Source: Scleroderma bovista (lineage: Eukaryota; Basidiomycota; Agaricomycetes; Boletales; Sclerodermataceae). From it: DNA of 16,626 nt. A program made the translations under genes and the position numbers. The notes under the pieces were generated by a model, which did no database searches, was not told the DNA's origin, and saw only the letters and a list, made by a program, of their open reading frames with translations. The stretch spans positions 1 through 16,626 of the forward strand of contig JAYMGJ010000696.1 of assembly GCA_037178675.1 (NCBI GenBank). Reading direction: 5' to 3'. This document shows positions 16,352-16,626 of the stretch, in pieces. The number at the start of each line of letters is the position of its first letter. Positions within the stretch are counted from its first letter, which is position 1.

Positions 16352-16626
16352 TTAGCGGAACAACTGTGGGGATCTAGTCCCGAAAGTAACCTTACTCCTA
16401 CGTCACCCCTTACGCTACCACCATACCTTACCAGTTCCCTCGTCACCTTGTCGAAGCGCAACAGGAGCGCTTGGCGATTATCTACGGTCCCCGCCCTGAC
16501 ACCCTTGTCAAAGTACAAGAAAGGGAGTCAGCGATCGAAGAAGAATTCCAGTTTACCAATGCCGTTGCCGCCTACAGTCGCCTTGTCAGCGACTTCGAAA
16601 TCCAAGTCCTCCTCGGCTTCCACCGT
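16352..16626 (+). pseudogene. ORF0 of element B, partial, frame broken near 16381
   Basis: Counterpart of A's ORF0. The start (TTAGCGGAACAACTG) is identical. Two extra bases between 16380 and 16393 then shift the frame and place a TAA in the downstream phase. From 16393 to the edge the ORF0 phase is open again for 78 codons and is closely similar to A. The frame is cut by the window end. Whether B's 2-nt insertion or A's sequence is the normal form cannot be told from two copies, but A's form keeps one open frame. Confidence 0.45.

Larger units (their letters stand above)
15572..16626 (+). mobile_element. Chromovirus 'element B', same family as A, opposite strand, 5' part
   Basis: Plus-strand order: 5' LTR (15572-15941), 2-nt spacer, PBS (15944-15954), AUG-free leader, then ORF0 sequence from about 16352 to the right edge. 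From 16352 it is the inverted counterpart of A's leader (15571-15299), with one 2-nt length difference and otherwise about 94% identity by eye. Gag and pol would follow beyond the window. B starts exactly with its terminal TG against A's leader, as expected for integration into A. The predicted 5-bp target duplication is GCTAA (15567-15571). Confidence 0.85.

Overview
The window looks like a piece of a basidiomycete (probably Agaricomycete) nuclear genome. Two lines of evidence point there. The genes are broken by 49-65 nt GT..AG introns, and they include a FunK1-type kinase and a fungal alpha-kinase. Both flanks are Ty3/gypsy LTR retrotransposons, at least one of them a chromovirus. No RNA genes, CRISPR arrays or bacterial signals were seen.

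Layout. (1) 1-2359, minus strand: the 5' part of a Ty3/gypsy element ('element 1'). It has a 635-bp LTR (1725-2359), a short leader, a gag broken by one in-frame TGA, and the start of pol (protease), which runs off the left edge. (2) 2509-3760, plus: an intact six-exon alpha-kinase gene. (3) 3868-5364, minus: decayed, intron-bearing beta-tubulin sequence, a long 5'-truncated copy fused to a second small fragment. (4) 5667-8337, plus: an intact four-exon FunK1-type kinase. (5) 8338-10017: no recognisable gene, two coding-like relics and a G/T-rich low-complexity tract. (6) 10018-15571, minus: 'element A', a chromovirus with 3' LTR, polypurine tract, complete pol (protease, RT, RNase H, integrase, chromodomain), gag and part of the leader. 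(7) 15572-16626, plus: 'element B', a second copy of the same family, facing the other way and joined directly to A's leader by its 5' LTR terminus; it runs off the right edge.

How the retroelements seem to work. Both families show the same three-part design. First, a PBS begins exactly 2 nt after the LTR's terminal CA, and it is not tRNA-like. It is the reverse complement (10 nt in element 1, 11 nt in B) of LTR sequence at the expected transcription start, about 30 nt after a TATA box. This is the layout expected for Tf1/sushi-type self-priming. Second, a canonical -1 frameshift heptamer sits one codon before the gag stop (A AAA AAA GAG TAA in element 1, T TTA AAA GAC TAA in A), and the -1 frame is open into pol. 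Third, in A/B an AUG-free leader carries a reading frame (called ORF0 here) whose differences between the two copies fall almost only at third codon positions.

The two cellular kinases look functional from their motifs and uninterrupted exons. The tubulin sequence is a pseudogene. The N-terminus of the alpha-kinase is uncertain, because element 1 lies only 149 bp upstream of the chosen start.
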